Shown here: positions 6,615 to 15,768 of the stretch, one piece after another | How the letters are laid out: the number at the start of each line of letters is the position of its first letter | Numbering within the stretch: the stretch's first letter is position 1 | Assembly (NCBI GenBank): GCA_038232055.1 | Contig: JBBSIN010000030.1 | Location: 1 to 28,573, forward strand | Direction of reading: 5' to 3' | DNA length: 28,573 nt | Origin: JBBSIN01 sp038232055 | GTDB taxonomy: Bacteria > Actinomycetota > Actinomycetes > JADGOV01 | Notes under the pieces: generated by a model | Told to the model about the DNA's origin: nothing | The model's database searches: none | What the model saw: only the letters and a program-made list of their open reading frames with translations | Translations under genes and position numbers: made by a program

Positions 6615-8522
6615 GTGACATTGCTTGCGTCGATCCAAGGCCCCGACGACGTCAAAGGGCTCGACGCCTCGGCGCTGCCGCGCCTGGCCGAGGAGATCCG
6701 CGACTTTCTCGTGCAGGCGGTGTCGAAGACCGGGGGGCACCTCGGACCCAACCTCGGCGTCGTCGAGCTGACCATCGCGTTGCACCGCGTCTTCGACTCG
6801 CCTCGGGACCGCATCCTCTGGGACACCGGTCACCAGGCCTACGTGCACAAGCTGCTCACCGGTCGCCAGGCCGGATTCGAGCACCTCAAGCAGCAGGGCG
6901 GTCTGTCCGGCTACCCGAGCCGGGTCGAGTCGGAGCACGACGTCATCGAGAACTCGCACGCCTCCACCGCGCTGTCCTACGCCGACGGGCTCGCCAAGGC
7001 ACACGCCCTTCAGGGCGAGTCGGCCCACCGGGCCGTCGTGGCCGTCGTCGGCGACGGTGCGCTCACCGGCGGCATGTGCTGGGAGGCGCTGAACAACATC
7101 GCCGCCGCTCCCGAACGCCCAGTCGTCATCGTGGTCAACGACAACGGCCGCTCCTATGCGCCGACGGTGGGCGGGCTCGCCGACCACCTGGCGAGTCTGC
7201 GCCTCACGCACGGCTACGAGCAGGTGCTCGAGGTGGTCAAAACCGCCCTTGGCCGTACGCCGCTCGTCGGCGCGCCGCTCTACGAGGCGCTGCATGGGGT
7301 GAAGAAGGGTCTCAAGGACGTCGTCCAGCCGCAGGTGATGTTCGAGGACCTCGGCATGAAGTACGTCGGGCCGATCGACGGTCACGACGTCGAGGCTGTC
7401 GAGTCGGCGCTTCGGCGAGCTCGCGACTTCGGCCGCCCGGTGATCGTCCACGTCATCACCCGGAAGGGCCAGGGGTTCGCGCCGGCGGAGGCCGACCTCG
7501 ATGACTGCTTCCACGGCGTGAGCGTCATTGATTCGGTGACCGGCAAGCCGGTGGGGGCCTCGGCCCGGACCTGGACGCATGCGTTCTCCGACGAGATGGT
7601 GGCCCTCGGCGCCGAGCGCTCCGACCTCGTCGCCGTCACCGCGGCGATGCTCATGCCGGTCGGCCTGCACGCCTTCCGCTGCCGCTGGCCGGACCGGGTG
7701 TTCGACGTCGGAATCGCCGAGCAGCATGCCGTCACGTCGGCTGCGGGGCTCGCCATGGGCGGCCTCAAGCCGGTCGTGCCGATCTACGCCACGTTCCTCA
7801 ACCGCGCGTTCGATCAGGTGCTCATGGACGTCGCGCTGCACCGGCTGCCCGTGACGTTCGTCCTCGACCGCGCCGGGGTCACCGGTGACGACGGCCCGAG
7901 CCACAACGGGATGTGGGACCTCTCCGTTCTCTCCGTCGTGCCTGGGCTGCGGGTGGCCGCCCCACGCGACGAGGCGACGCTGCGGGCCGAGCTGCGCGAG
8001 GCCGTCGACGTGACCGACGGGCCCACCGTCCTGCGGTTCCCCAAGGCCACGGTCGGCCCGGACATCCCCGCGGTCGGTCAGCGCGGGAACCTCGACGTGC
8101 TCCGCGCCGACCCCGAGGCGACCGTCCTGCTCGTCTCCGTTGGCGCGCTGGCAGCGACGTGTCTCGACGCCGCGGCACGTATCGCCGACCAGGGCATCGG
8201 CGTGACGGTGGTCGACCCGCGTTGGGTGCTGCCGGTCGACGCCGCACTGCCGCCGCTCGCCGCGGAGCACCGGCTGGTCGTGACCGTGGAGGACAACGTC
8301 CGCGCCGGCAGCGTGGGCGACGCCCTCGCGAAGGCGCTTCGCGACGCCGACGTCGACGTACCCCTGCGCGACTTCGGCATCCCGCAGCGCTTCCTCGACC
8401 AGGGCAAGCGCGCGGACCTCCTCGCCTCGATCGGCCTGTCGGCCCAGGAGATCGCCCGCAAGGTGATCGAGGTCATGGCGCGGCTCGAACCGGTGCTCGA
8501 GGAAGCGCCGGCCGGCGACTGA
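6615..8522 (+). CDS. dxs: 1-deoxy-D-xylulose-5-phosphate synthase
   Basis: This 635-residue enzyme condenses pyruvate and glyceraldehyde 3-phosphate to 1-deoxy-D-xylulose 5-phosphate, the first step of the non-mevalonate isoprenoid pathway, using thiamine diphosphate. The thiamine-binding motif starts GDG at 146-148 and runs to ALNN. HLGPNLG at 42-48, the catalytic Glu369 in GIAEQHAV, and DRAGVTGDDGPSH near 427 are all intact. The transketolase C-terminal domain closes the protein. I chose the GTG at 6615 because GAGGAG at 6600-6605 is correctly spaced and the family begins TLLASIQGP. An upstream in-frame ATG at 6501 would add 38 residues foreign to the family. Confidence 0.96.
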   Translation: MTLLASIQGPDDVKGLDASALPRLAEEIRDFLVQAVSKTGGHLGPNLGVVELTIALHRVFDSPRDRILWDTGHQAYVHKLLTGRQAGFEHLKQQGGLSGYPSRVESEHDVIENSHASTALSYADGLAKAHALQGESAHRAVVAVVGDGALTGGMCWEALNNIAAAPERPVVIVVNDNGRSYAPTVGGLADHLASLRLTHGYEQVLEVVKTALGRTPLVGAPLYEALHGVKKGLKDVVQPQVMFEDLGMKYVGPIDGHDVEAVESALRRARDFGRPVIVHVITRKGQGFAPAEADLDDCFHGVSVIDSVTGKPVGASARTWTHAFSDEMVALGAERSDLVAVTAAMLMPVGLHAFRCRWPDRVFDVGIAEQHAVTSAAGLAMGGLKPVVPIYATFLNRAFDQVLMDVALHRLPVTFVLDRAGVTGDDGPSHNGMWDLSVLSVVPGLRVAAPRDEATLRAELREAVDVTDGPTVLRFPKATVGPDIPAVGQRGNLDVLRADPEATVLLVSVGALAATCLDAAARIADQGIGVTVVDPRWVLPVDAALPPLAAEHRLVVTVEDNVRAGSVGDALAKALRDADVDVPLRDFGIPQRFLDQGKRADLLASIGLSAQEIARKVIEVMARLEPVLEEAPAGD

Positions 8523-8532
8523 CCGGCGCGCA

Positions 8533-8554
8533 ACGCCGACCGGGCGACCGGCGT
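8533..8554 (+). terminator. Weak hairpin after dxs
   Basis: ACGCCG at 8533-8538 pairs with CGGCGT at 8549-8554 around a 10-base loop, 10 bp after the dxs stop. There is no T-run and the stem is short, so it is at best a weak terminator. Confidence 0.25.
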
Positions 8555-8629
8555 GTCGGTCCCGCATGAAACGGCCGAACACGGGAACCTGTGGGCAGCA
8601 ACGGAGCCGCGGCGGCGGAAGGGCTACCC

Positions 8630-10156
8630 ATGAACGTGCTGCGCACCAAGTCCATCGAGCAGTCCATCCGCGACACGGACGAGCCGGGTCACAAGCTGCA
8701 GCGGCGCCTCGGGCCGATTGACCTCACGGTCTTCGGCATCGGCGTCATCATCGGCACCGGCATCTTCGTCCTGACCGGCAAGGCGGCCGGCGTGCAGGCC
8801 GGCCCCGCCGTGTCACTCTCGTTCGTCTTCGCCGCCATCGCCTGTGGGCTGGCCGCGCTCTGCTACGCCGAGTTCGCGAGCACCGTGCCGGTCGCCGGGT
8901 CGGCGTACACGTTCTCCTACGCGACCCTCGGCGAGCTGGTGGCGTGGATCATCGGCTGGGACCTCATCCTCGAGCTGGCTCTCGGGGCGGCGACCGTGGC
9001 GGTGGGCTGGTCGGAGTACCTGCAGATCGTGCTTGACAACGCCGGCATCACCACCCCGAGCTGGCTGATCGGAACGCACCACAATCTCGCGGCGGCCTTG
9101 ATCGTGCTTCTACTCACGGCGGTCATCTGCTTCGGCATCAAGGTCTCGTCGCGGGTCAACGCCACGATCGTCGCCATCAAGATTTTCATCGTGCTCTTCG
9201 TGATCATCGCCGGGCTGTTCTACATCAAGACCCGGAACTACTCGCCGTTCATCCCGCCGACCGGTTCCAAGGGAGCCGGCGGTGCGGAGTCGGCGCCCTC
9301 ACTGCTCCAGGACCTGGGCTTCTCGCCGGGCGCCTTCGGCGTCACCGGCATCTTCACCGGCGCGGCGCTGGTGTTCTTCGCCTTCATCGGTTTCGACATC
9401 GTCGCGACGGCGGCGGAGGAGACCAGGAAGCCGCAGCGCGACCTGCCGATCGGCATCATCGCCTCTCTGGCGATCTGCACCACCCTCTACGTCGCGGTCT
9501 CGCTCGTCGTCACCGGCATGGTGAAGTACAACCAGCTCGACGTAAAGGCGCCGCTCGCCAACGCGTTCGAGTCGGTGGGCAAGCCCGGGTTCGCCAACCT
9601 CATCTCCATCGGCGCCCTCGCCGGGCTGACGACGGTCATGATGATCCTGCTGCTCGGCCAGAGCCGGGTCTTCTTCGCGATGAGCCGTGACCGGCTGCTG
9701 CCGCCGGTGTTCTCCGCGGTGAGCGAGCGGTACGGCTCGCCGTACCGCACCTCGATCGCGACCGGCATCGTCGTCGCCGTGCTCGCCTACATCTTCTCGC
9801 TCGGCACGCTCGCCGAGCTCGTCAACATCGGCACGCTGTTCGCGTTCATCCTGGTTTCCATCGGCGTCGTCGTGCTCCGCCGTACCCGACCGGACCTGCC
9901 GCGGGCGTTCCGGACGCCGTTCGTCCCGGTCGTGCCGATCCTCGCCGTGCTGGCGAGCTTCTACCTCATGCTCAACCTGCCCACGGCCACCTGGCTGCGG
10001 TTCGTCATCTGGATGGCGCTGGGGTTCGTCGTCTACTTCCTGTACGGCGCGCGGCACAGCCGGCTCCAGGGCGACCCGAACGCAGAGGGCTACGGCAGCT
10101 ACCCGAGCGACTCGCGGACGGGAACTGCGGCGACCGAAGGCAGCGTCAGCCGCTGA
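8630..10156 (+). CDS. APC-superfamily amino-acid permease (cationic amino-acid transporter type)
   Basis: This 508-residue membrane protein has about twelve transmembrane segments and imports amino acids by proton or exchange coupling. The first helix carries the APC signature GIGVIIGTGIF, followed by LSFVFAAIACGLAALCYAEFAS and the conserved loop EETRKPQRDLPIGII. The N-terminus MNVLRTKSIEQSI is characteristic of the YfnA/CAT group, which fixes the ATG at 8630; GGAAGGG at 8617-8623 is its ribosome binding site. Substrate specificity cannot be read from the sequence. The last 58 bp overlap the 3' end of the convergent unknown gene, and its C-terminal 30 residues are polar and probably disordered. 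Confidence 0.92.
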   Translation: MNVLRTKSIEQSIRDTDEPGHKLQRRLGPIDLTVFGIGVIIGTGIFVLTGKAAGVQAGPAVSLSFVFAAIACGLAALCYAEFASTVPVAGSAYTFSYATLGELVAWIIGWDLILELALGAATVAVGWSEYLQIVLDNAGITTPSWLIGTHHNLAAALIVLLLTAVICFGIKVSSRVNATIVAIKIFIVLFVIIAGLFYIKTRNYSPFIPPTGSKGAGGAESAPSLLQDLGFSPGAFGVTGIFTGAALVFFAFIGFDIVATAAEETRKPQRDLPIGIIASLAICTTLYVAVSLVVTGMVKYNQLDVKAPLANAFESVGKPGFANLISIGALAGLTTVMMILLLGQSRVFFAMSRDRLLPPVFSAVSERYGSPYRTSIATGIVVAVLAYIFSLGTLAELVNIGTLFAFILVSIGVVVLRRTRPDLPRAFRTPFVPVVPILAVLASFYLMLNLPTATWLRFVIWMALGFVVYFLYGARHSRLQGDPNAEGYGSYPSDSRTGTAATEGSVSR

Positions 10157-10929
10157 CCTGGCGCGCCACCGGGTGCCAGCGTGACCTCGTCGGCCGTGAC
10201 GAGGACCGGCCTGGAGAAGCCGCGCCGCTGCGGGTGGGTCGCGTTGGCCGCCGCGACCGCGAAGGCGGGGTCGATCCGGCGCAGGTCGAGCCAGCCCCGG
10301 TTGCGCATCGGCATCGCGGCAGTACGCAGGCCGAGCGCCGGTCCCGAGGAGAGGGCCTTACGGAACGCCGGCGACGCCAGCAGGGTGACGACATCGCAGT
10401 CGCCCATGGGTCGCAGCGGCTCGTCCGGCCGACGGCGGAGTCGGGCTACGGCCAGCGTGGCCATCGCGTCGAGGTAGCCGGCGGCTTGGGTCCACCACGC
10501 TCGGCCGTCTATGCGCGCGGCGGCCCGCGCCGGCGACGGGAGGGGTAGCAACTCCTCGGGGCGATCCCGGTCGAGACCCGCGACGGCGAGCCCGACGTCC
10601 ATCGCGCCGCCGAGCACCGTGGCGCGCACCCACGACGGGCCGGGGTGCAGCGGCGAGTCGGTGGCGACGGCGTACGGGCGCGGTGCGAGCGCCGTGCGGT
10701 CGATGGCGAACAGCAGCCGGGCCCGCAGGTGCCGGGCCAGTCGGTCGTGCGCGACGGTGCTTTCCGGGTCGGCGCCGTCCAGAGCCTCGTCGATCTCGGC
10801 CCACGGCACCAGGAGCGAGGGCGGACCGGACAACCGGATCCCGGCGTCCGCGGGCTCGATGTCGATCTCGCGCAGCACGCTGACCGCCAGCGCGCACCGG
10901 CGCAGCGGACCGGACGAGGAAGTGCTCAC
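10099..10929 (-). CDS. Uncharacterised protein, last gene of the fad cluster
   Basis: I do not recognise a named family. The 276-residue product has no signal peptide or membrane helix. It is rich in Ala, Arg, Leu and Pro, with a mixed alpha/beta look: a strand segment LAVSVLREIDIE near the start, VPWAEIDEAL, a central WVRATVLGGAMDVG, and a C-terminal PVLVTADEVTLAPG. I prefer the GTG at 10929 because TACCGT at 10942-10937 lies 7 bases upstream, the spacing of an actinobacterial leaderless promoter. An upstream GTG at 10983 is possible. It follows fadB by 66 bp on the same strand. Its 3' end overlaps the permease gene by 58 bp. Codon bias supports coding. Confidence 0.7.
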   Translation of the reverse strand: MSTSSSGPLRRCALAVSVLREIDIEPADAGIRLSGPPSLLVPWAEIDEALDGADPESTVAHDRLARHLRARLLFAIDRTALAPRPYAVATDSPLHPGPSWVRATVLGGAMDVGLAVAGLDRDRPEELLPLPSPARAAARIDGRAWWTQAAGYLDAMATLAVARLRRRPDEPLRPMGDCDVVTLLASPAFRKALSSGPALGLRTAAMPMRNRGWLDLRRIDPAFAVAAANATHPQRRGFSRPVLVTADEVTLAPGGAPGQRLTLPSVAAVPVRESLG

Positions 10930-10995
10930 CAATGGGACGGTACGCGGGGAGACCGGGGCGCTGGGCGGGCAATCGGGTGACATGCTGCCGGAAGC

Positions 10996-13059
10996 TCAAG
11001 GCAGGGTCGCCACGCCTTTCGGCAGGAAGCGTCGCCCGGTCACGCGTTCGGAGATGCCGGTGCCGTCCAGGTAGGGCGTGATCCCGCCGAGGTGGAAGGG
11101 CCAGCCGGCGCCGAGCAGGAGGCACAGGTCGACGTCAGCCGGCGAGGCCACGACCTCCTCGTCCAGCAGCAGCCGGATCTCCTCTGCGAGCGCCTCGAGC
11201 GCCCGCGCTCGGACCTCGTCGCCGGACAGCGGCCGGCCGGGACCCGACAGCGGCCGGCCGTCCCCCGACTGCGGTCCGCCGGCCGACTCGACGCCGCCCG
11301 CTGGCCGGCTATCGGCACCGCCGAGCCGGCGCAGCCCGGGGGAGACGGCGAACCGGTCCGGGAAGGTGGTCGCCAGGGTCTCGGCGGTGTGCAGGGCGAC
11401 GGCAGGACCGACGAGCTGCAGCAGCGCGTACGGCGACATCGGCAGCCCGAGTGGCTCGAACGCGGCGTCGGCCACCTCCCTCGGTGTTCCCTCGTCGACC
11501 GCCCGGAGCACCTCCTCCATGAATCGGGTGAGCAGCCGGTTGACGACGAAGGCCGGTGCATCCTTGACCAGCACGCAGGACTTCCCCAGCTCCCGCCCGA
11601 CCGCGAACGCGGTGGCCAGCGTCACGTCGTCGGTCCGGTCGCCGCGGACGACTTCGAGCAGCGGCAGTACCGCCACCGGGTTGCAGAAGTGCAGCCCGAC
11701 CACTCGTTGCGGGGCATCGAGATCGGCCGCCATCTCGCTCACCGACAGCGCCGAGGTGTTGGTCGCGAGGATCGTCGTGCGCGACACCAGCGCCTCGACC
11801 TCGGCGAGCACCTGCTTCTTCACCACGAGGTCCTCGAACACGGCCTCGACGACGAGGTCGGCCTCGACGAAAGCGTCCTTGGCCGGGAAGCCACTGACCA
11901 GCGCCTTGAGCCGGTTCGCCTGGTCCGCGGACATCCGCCGCTCGGCATGCAGCGCGTCGAGCTGGCCGTGAACGCGGCGCACACCTTCCTCCAGCCGGTG
12001 CGCGTCGACGTCGGTGAGCACGACCGGCACCTCGAGCCGCCGTACGAAGAGCAGCGCCAGCTGGCCGGCCATCAGCCCGGCCCCGACGATGCCAACCTTG
12101 GTGACCGGGCGGGCGAGGGCGGCGTCCGGGGCGCCGGCGGGCCGCCTGGCGCGACGCTGCACGAGGTCGAAGGCGTAGCGGCTCGCGCGGAACTCCTCGC
12201 CCATGAGCAGGTCGGCGATCGCCTCGTCCTCGGCGGCGAAGGCCTCGTCCGGAGTGGCGGTCTTCGCCAGGGCGACGAGGTCGAGGGCGCGGTACGGCGC
12301 CGGAGCAGCGCCGTGCAGCTTCGCGTCGACCAGGGCCCGCCCTCGGCGTACGGCCTCGTCCCATGCCAGGCCGCGGTCGGGCTCTGGGCGGGCAACCGCG
12401 ACCTCGCCGCGAACGACCCGGCCGGCCCACTCGAGCGAGAGTTCGAGAAAGTCCACCGGCTCGAAGATCGCGTCGGCGAGGCCCGCCTGGAACGCTTGCC
12501 GTGCCCGCATCGTGCGGTTCTGGGCGAGCGGGTTCTCGACCATCACCGTGAGGGCGGTCGCCGCTCCGACCAGGTTGGGCAGCAGGTAGCTGCCACCCCA
12601 GCCCGGAACGAGCCCCAGGGAGCACTCGGGCAGCCCGACCGCGCGCACCCCGCCGGACAGCGTGCGGTAGTCGCAGTGCAGGGCGAGCTCGAGTCCGCCG
12701 CCGAGGGCGACTCCGTTCAGGAACGCGAACGTCGGTTTGGCGCTCTCGCCGAGCCGTCGGAACACCTGGTGCCCACGCCGCCCTATCTCCAGCGCCTGAG
12801 CGCGGTCGGCCACGCTCCCCGCGGCGGTGAGGTCGGCGCCGACGGCGAACACGAAGGGCTTGCCGGTGACGGCAACTGCGTCGGCGTCGCTGCTCGCCGC
12901 CGCGTCGATCGTGGCCTCCATGCGGCGCAGCCCCTCAGCCCCGAACGTCGTCGGCCGGCTGTGGTCGCGCCCGTTGTCGAGCGTGATCAGCGCGATCGTC
13001 TCGCCCGTCGGCAACCGCACCTGACGCAAGTGCGCCAGGGTGACGACCTCGTCAGTCAC
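10996..13059 (-). CDS. fadB: Fatty-acid oxidation complex alpha subunit: enoyl-CoA hydratase / 3-hydroxyacyl-CoA dehydrogenase
   Basis: This 687-residue bifunctional enzyme hydrates enoyl-CoA and oxidises the resulting 3-hydroxyacyl-CoA with NAD. Residues 1-190 are the crotonase domain, with the oxyanion strand GADLTA near 74 and the two Glu residues expected for catalysis, Glu124 (GGGLELAL) and Glu145 (GLPECSLG). A Rossmann domain starts near residue 330 with GIVGAGLMAGQ. The catalytic His lies in GLHFCNPVAVLPLLEVV, and FVVNRLL opens the C-terminal dehydrogenase domain. A low-complexity insert, PLSGPGRPLSGDE, separates the two C-terminal repeats and is encoded by a repeated 14-bp unit. The GTG at 13059 overlaps the fadA stop (GTGA). 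Confidence 0.93.
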   Translation of the reverse strand: MTDEVVTLAHLRQVRLPTGETIALITLDNGRDHSRPTTFGAEGLRRMEATIDAAASSDADAVAVTGKPFVFAVGADLTAAGSVADRAQALEIGRRGHQVFRRLGESAKPTFAFLNGVALGGGLELALHCDYRTLSGGVRAVGLPECSLGLVPGWGGSYLLPNLVGAATALTVMVENPLAQNRTMRARQAFQAGLADAIFEPVDFLELSLEWAGRVVRGEVAVARPEPDRGLAWDEAVRRGRALVDAKLHGAAPAPYRALDLVALAKTATPDEAFAAEDEAIADLLMGEEFRASRYAFDLVQRRARRPAGAPDAALARPVTKVGIVGAGLMAGQLALLFVRRLEVPVVLTDVDAHRLEEGVRRVHGQLDALHAERRMSADQANRLKALVSGFPAKDAFVEADLVVEAVFEDLVVKKQVLAEVEALVSRTTILATNTSALSVSEMAADLDAPQRVVGLHFCNPVAVLPLLEVVRGDRTDDVTLATAFAVGRELGKSCVLVKDAPAFVVNRLLTRFMEEVLRAVDEGTPREVADAAFEPLGLPMSPYALLQLVGPAVALHTAETLATTFPDRFAVSPGLRRLGGADSRPAGGVESAGGPQSGDGRPLSGPGRPLSGDEVRARALEALAEEIRLLLDEEVVASPADVDLCLLLGAGWPFHLGGITPYLDGTGISERVTGRRFLPKGVATLP

Positions 13060-14294
13060 AACGCCGGCTCGGGCGAGAAGTGCGGGTTCTCCCAGATCAC
13101 ACTGCCGCCCATGCCGATCCCCACGCACATCGCGGTGAGGCCGTACCGCACGTCCGGACGCTGCTCGAACTGCCGGGCAAGCTGGATCATCAGCCGTACG
13201 CCGGACGACGCGAGCGGGTGCCCGACCGCGATGGCGCCGCCATATGGGTTGACCCGAGAATCGTCGTCCGTTAAGCCGAAGTGGTCGAGGAACGCGAGCA
13301 CCTGTACGGCGAACGCCTCGTTGAGCTCGAAGAGGTCGATGTCGCCGATGGCGAGGCCGGTGCGCTCGAGGGCCTTCTCGGTGCTCGCGATCGGCCCGAG
13401 GCCCATGACCTCGGGCTCGACGCCGGCGAACGCATAGCCGACGAGGCGCATCCGCACCGGCAGCCCGAGCTCGCGGGCGACCTCCTCGGCCGCGAGCACA
13501 CAGCCGGTCGCGCCGTCGTTCAGGCCGGCCGCGTTGCCGGGAGTGACCCGGCCGTGAGCCCGGAACGGCGTGCCCAGCGCGGCCAGCCCCTCGACGGTCG
13601 TCCCAGGACGAGGCTGCTCGTCGGCCGTGGCGAGGCCCCAGCCATGCTGCGTGCTGCGGGTCGCCACCGGCACCAGGTCGCGCGCGATGGCACCGGACTG
13701 CAGCGCCTCGCCGTAGCGACGTTGGCTTCGCGCCGCGAAGGCGTCGCACCGCTCCTTGCTGATCTGCGGGAACCGGTCGTGCAGGTTCTCGGCGGTCTGC
13801 CCCATGACCAGCGCGGAGGGGTCGACGAGCCGCTCGGCGAGGAACCGCGGGTTGGGGTCGACACCCTCCCCCATCGGGTGATGACCCATGTGCTCGACCC
13901 CGCCGGCGATGCTGACGTCGTACATGCCGATCGCGATGCCGCTCGCCATCGTGGTGACGGCGGTCATGGCACCGGCGCACATGCGGTCGATCGCGAACCC
14001 GGGCACCGTTGTCGGAAGGCCGGCGAGGAGCGCCGCCGTACGGCCGATGGTCAGCCCCTGGTCCCCGGACTGCGTCGTCGCGGCGATCGCCACGTCGTCG
14101 ACCCGATCCGGTGGCAGGCCGGGATTGCGCCGCAACAGCTCGCGGATCACCCTGACGACGAGGTCGTCGGCTCGCGTCTCGGCGTAGCCACCGGTGCTGT
14201 CGGCCTTGCCGAACGGCGTGCGTACGCCGTCGACAAAGGCGACCTCCCGAAGGGAACGGCGGGCCGGGTCGGGCACCACGGGGCGTGCCGGCAT
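13056..14294 (-). CDS. fadA: Acetyl-CoA acyltransferase (thiolase), beta-oxidation
   Basis: This 412-residue thiolase cleaves 3-ketoacyl-CoA to acetyl-CoA and a shortened acyl-CoA. The acyl-accepting Cys106 is in IDRMCAGAMTA, His359 is in GGAIAVGHPLASSG, and the second active-site Cys390 is in GLTAMCVGIGMGG, so the catalytic set is complete. NEAFAVQ near 325 is also conserved. The stop overlaps the fadB start, so the two subunits are made together; they would form the trifunctional complex. The ATG at 14294 lies 10 bp after the ZIP transporter stop. The first 15 residues are Pro/Arg-rich and may not be needed. Confidence 0.93.
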   Translation of the reverse strand: MPARPVVPDPARRSLREVAFVDGVRTPFGKADSTGGYAETRADDLVVRVIRELLRRNPGLPPDRVDDVAIAATTQSGDQGLTIGRTAALLAGLPTTVPGFAIDRMCAGAMTAVTTMASGIAIGMYDVSIAGGVEHMGHHPMGEGVDPNPRFLAERLVDPSALVMGQTAENLHDRFPQISKERCDAFAARSQRRYGEALQSGAIARDLVPVATRSTQHGWGLATADEQPRPGTTVEGLAALGTPFRAHGRVTPGNAAGLNDGATGCVLAAEEVARELGLPVRMRLVGYAFAGVEPEVMGLGPIASTEKALERTGLAIGDIDLFELNEAFAVQVLAFLDHFGLTDDDSRVNPYGGAIAVGHPLASSGVRLMIQLARQFEQRPDVRYGLTAMCVGIGMGGSVIWENPHFSPEPAL

Positions 14295-14304
14295 CCGAGG
14301 CGGA

Positions 14305-15129
14305 TCAGGCGCCGGCGGCCTTGATGATGAACTCGGTGCCGAACCCGGCGACGAGTCCCAGAGTCAGCCCCCAGTAGAGCGTCTCCTTGCGACCCAGCTT
14401 GCCGGCGACCCCCACGAGTTGGACGACGACGTAGAGGATCGACCCACCGGCGAGCGCGAGGAAGGCCATCTCCAGCTCGGCGTTGACGAAGGACTGACCG
14501 AGGAGGGTGCCGAGGAAGGTCGGGCCGCCGCCGATCAGCCCGAGCAGCCCGAGGAAGCCCCAACCCGGCCGCACCTGCTCAGCCGCGAGCGGGGCCACGA
14601 TGCCGAAGCCCTCGGTGGCGTTGTGCAGGCCGAAGCCGACGACGAGCAGCAGCGCGAGGTCGAACCGGCCGGCCGCGCCCGACTGGCCGATGGCGAGACC
14701 TTCGGCGAAGTTGTGGATGCCGATGCCGACCGCGATCAGCAGTGCGAGCCGGCGGGCCGGGCTGGTCGAGAGGCTCGGCCGGCTCTGGTATTCGGCCACC
14801 GCCGCGGCACCCGGGCCGATCGAGGTCCGGCGGCGCGCCATCCACCGCTCGTAGTAGCCGAGCACGACCAAGCCGAGCGCGAACGCGACGACGACCAGCA
14901 GCCCGCGGCCGACCAGCCGGCCCCACTGGTGCTCTTCGGCGGCCGCCTCCACCGGGGCGAAGCCGTCGTGCATGACCTCGATGAAGAGGAAGAGCAGCAC
15001 GCCGATCGCCGTCGCGTTGAGCAGTGCCCGGGTGCCGAGCGCCGGGGCGCGCAGGCGACCGACCGGTAGGCCGAGGAAGATCGTGAAGCCGGCGAGGGCT
15101 CCGAGGATGACGATGCTCGTCGCGGACAC
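14305..15129 (-). CDS. ZIP-family divalent metal transporter
   Basis: This 274-residue membrane protein has about eight transmembrane helices. The two metal-binding helices are clear: GIGIHNFAEGLAIG near 142-155 and GFGLHNATEGFGI near 170-182, each with the His-Asn-x-x-Glu-Gly pattern of ZIP transporters. Zinc, iron or manganese uptake is possible; specificity cannot be read. The central loop (ARRRTSIGPG...SRPSL) is short and lacks the His-rich stretch of many ZIP proteins. The GTG at 15129 has AGGAG seven bases upstream. A gap of 153 bp precedes the start, so it may have its own promoter. Why a metal transporter precedes the thiolase by 10 bp is not obvious. Confidence 0.88.
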   Translation of the reverse strand: MSATSIVILGALAGFTIFLGLPVGRLRAPALGTRALLNATAIGVLLFLFIEVMHDGFAPVEAAAEEHQWGRLVGRGLLVVVAFALGLVVLGYYERWMARRRTSIGPGAAAVAEYQSRPSLSTSPARRLALLIAVGIGIHNFAEGLAIGQSGAAGRFDLALLLVVGFGLHNATEGFGIVAPLAAEQVRPGWGFLGLLGLIGGGPTFLGTLLGQSFVNAELEMAFLALAGGSILYVVVQLVGVAGKLGRKETLYWGLTLGLVAGFGTEFIIKAAGA

Positions 15130-15257
15130 GCGGCGACTCCTGGTCTCGTAACGGGTCGTGCTCCGAAACCGTAGAGCGCCGCGCGCATTCCGGTCAATCT
15201 GTGACGCCGGTGTGACGTAATTCCCAACCGCATCAGCCCAGCCGGCGGTCGGCGCGC

Positions 15258-15290
15258 GACGCCGGTTACCACGTGACGCCGGTTACCACG
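15258..15290. repeat. 16-bp direct repeat at the 3' end of the GNAT gene
   Basis: GACGCCGGTTACCACG occurs at 15258-15273 and 15275-15290, with a period of 17 bp. The second copy holds the stop codon of the GNAT gene, so its 3' end has been duplicated into the gap before the ZIP gene. A shorter relative, GTGACGCCGGTGTGACG, lies near 15201. Confidence 0.55.
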
Positions 15291-15768
15291 GAAGCACGTA
15301 GCGCAGGGAATCGCCGGTGAGGCCGTCAGGCCGGAAGCCGAGCCGTTCGAGCAGCCGGCGTGAGGGCGCGTTGTCCGGCAACACCGTCGCGCTGAGCCGG
15401 CGTGCGCCGGGCTGCTCCCGGCACCAACCGATGAGACCCTCGACCGCCTCGGCGCCGTAGCCGAGGCCGCGGTACGGCGCTGCGAGACCGTAGCCGATCT
15501 CCGCCTCTCCGTCCTCGTCCGGGCCGCCGCGCCAGCCGCAGTCGCCGATCACCTCGCCCGACCCGCGCAGCGTGATGAACCAACCGGTACGGGCCTCCTC
15601 CCCCTGCTCCAGGTCCATCCGAAGCCCGTCGAGGGTGTCCGCGTGCGGCCAGCCGGGCGCCGCGAGCAGGCCGGGCACGGCACGGCCGTCCACCAGCGCG
15701 GCCGCGGCGGCGAGTGGCACCGGCTCGAGGACGAGCCGCGCCGTCTCGATCCGTCGGTCGAGGCTCAT
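15283..15768 (-). CDS. GNAT-family N-acetyltransferase (RimJ/RimL type)
   Basis: This 161-residue protein transfers an acetyl group from acetyl-CoA to an amine. It starts IETARLVLEPVPL, the usual opening of RimJ/RimL-like acetyltransferases. It then has GDCGWRGG and EIGYGLAAPYRGLGYGAEAVEGLIGW, with the acetyl-CoA pyrophosphate loop (R-G-L-G-Y-G-A). The C-terminal part, ATVLPDNAPSRRLLERLGF, is also standard. The ATG at 15768 overlaps the RNase D stop (ATGA), so it is co-translated with that gene. Its target, a protein N-terminus or a small amine, cannot be inferred. Confidence 0.88.
   Translation of the reverse strand: MSLDRRIETARLVLEPVPLAAAAALVDGRAVPGLLAAPGWPHADTLDGLRMDLEQGEEARTGWFITLRGSGEVIGDCGWRGGPDEDGEAEIGYGLAAPYRGLGYGAEAVEGLIGWCREQPGARRLSATVLPDNAPSRRLLERLGFRPDGLTGDSLRYVLPW

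Noticed and set aside
6606..8582. 658-residue open frame antisense to dxs
   Set aside because: The dxs reading frame holds every catalytic motif; the antisense frame is rich in Arg, His and Asp with no domain pattern.
11092..13437. 781-residue open frame antisense to fadB and fadA
   Set aside because: Both fad genes are complete and recognisable on the minus strand; the plus-strand frame is a composition effect.
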